NCBI GenBank assembly: GCA_018398805.1
Contig: JAGFBZ010000910.1
Location: forward strand, 101,178-165,177
Direction: 5' to 3'
Source of the DNA: Hirundichthys speculiger
Taxonomy: Eukaryota; Chordata; Actinopteri; Beloniformes; Exocoetidae
Length of the DNA stretch: 64,000 nucleotides
Shown: piece by piece, positions 63,771-64,000 of the stretch
Layout: each line of letters opens with the position of its first letter
Numbering within the stretch: position 1 is the first letter of the stretch
Notes under the pieces: model-generated
The model's input: the letters and a program-made list of their open reading frames with translations, nothing else
What the model was told of the DNA's origin: nothing
The model's database searches: none
Position numbers and translations under genes: made by a program

Positions 63771-64000
63771 GGGACGGGCGATACCGGCGATGTTTCGATG
63801 TGATACCAAGTAATACTAGAGCTCGTATCCATATTTTTAAAAGTCTTTCCATGTTGACAAGATCAAAGGTTACTTATAATTTTTTATGTTGAAGTTCCAT
63901 CCAAAACGGACGTAAAATCTGACTTTTAAGACATGAAATAAATCTAACTTCTCCAACTTTGCTCTTTGAAGCTGAGTAAGTAGCGGATGGAAAAGTCGTT
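63771..64000. mobile_element. hAT-like element end, cut by the window edge
   Basis: CAGGGACGGGCGATACCGGC at 63771 resembles hAT termini of the type that begin with a purine-rich CAGGGNYGGGCGATA word. The rest runs beyond the window. Confidence 0.4.

Overview
The window is vertebrate nuclear DNA, almost certainly from a ray-finned fish and probably a percomorph. Its genes have small, well-conserved exons in long introns with GT-AG splice sites. The introns carry fish-type transposons: Tc1/mariner, hAT and piggyBac-like elements, RTE/L2-like LINE relics, and a retroelement tail ending in an ATTGA-type repeat. Nothing looks bacterial or viral. Calls rest on reading splice sites and codons by eye and on recalled family sequences; no alignment was run.

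Layout. Positions 1 to about 32,233 hold hectd2 on the minus strand, a HECT-type E3 ubiquitin ligase. Sixteen consecutive coding exons are visible, about 525 codons, all in phase. The exons for the last part of the HECT domain, with the catalytic cysteine, lie left of the window, and the exon for the extreme N-terminus was not found. The introns are packed with about two dozen different minisatellites with units of 4 to 51 bp. Between 32.2 and 42.3 kb there is a gene-free stretch with a hAT element of about 0.8 kb, more minisatellites, and a 1.8-kb array built on a 10-bp unit. Positions 42,338 to 58,663 hold plekhd1 on the plus strand (PH domain plus coiled coil). All 13 coding exons are present, giving 505 codons and matching the family length of about 506 residues. 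From 58.7 to 64 kb come the plekhd1 3' end, two broken Tc1-like elements, a short unidentified minus-strand open stretch and a GC-rich region.

Overall pattern. By hand estimate, minisatellites make up about a third of the first 46 kb and essentially none of the remaining 18 kb. plekhd1 introns after the first contain transposons instead. Several unrelated arrays have E-box hexamers (CANNTG) in their unit. One 27-bp array is open in frame with the exon before it for more than 500 codons, so intron retention would yield a long repetitive tail on hectd2. Other structural points are a perfect 25-bp hairpin at 10,589-10,646, a self-complementary tandem array at 45.3-46.2 kb, and a minisatellite that seems to have grown from a short internal repeat of a retroelement. 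I see no sign of a coordinated new multi-gene system.
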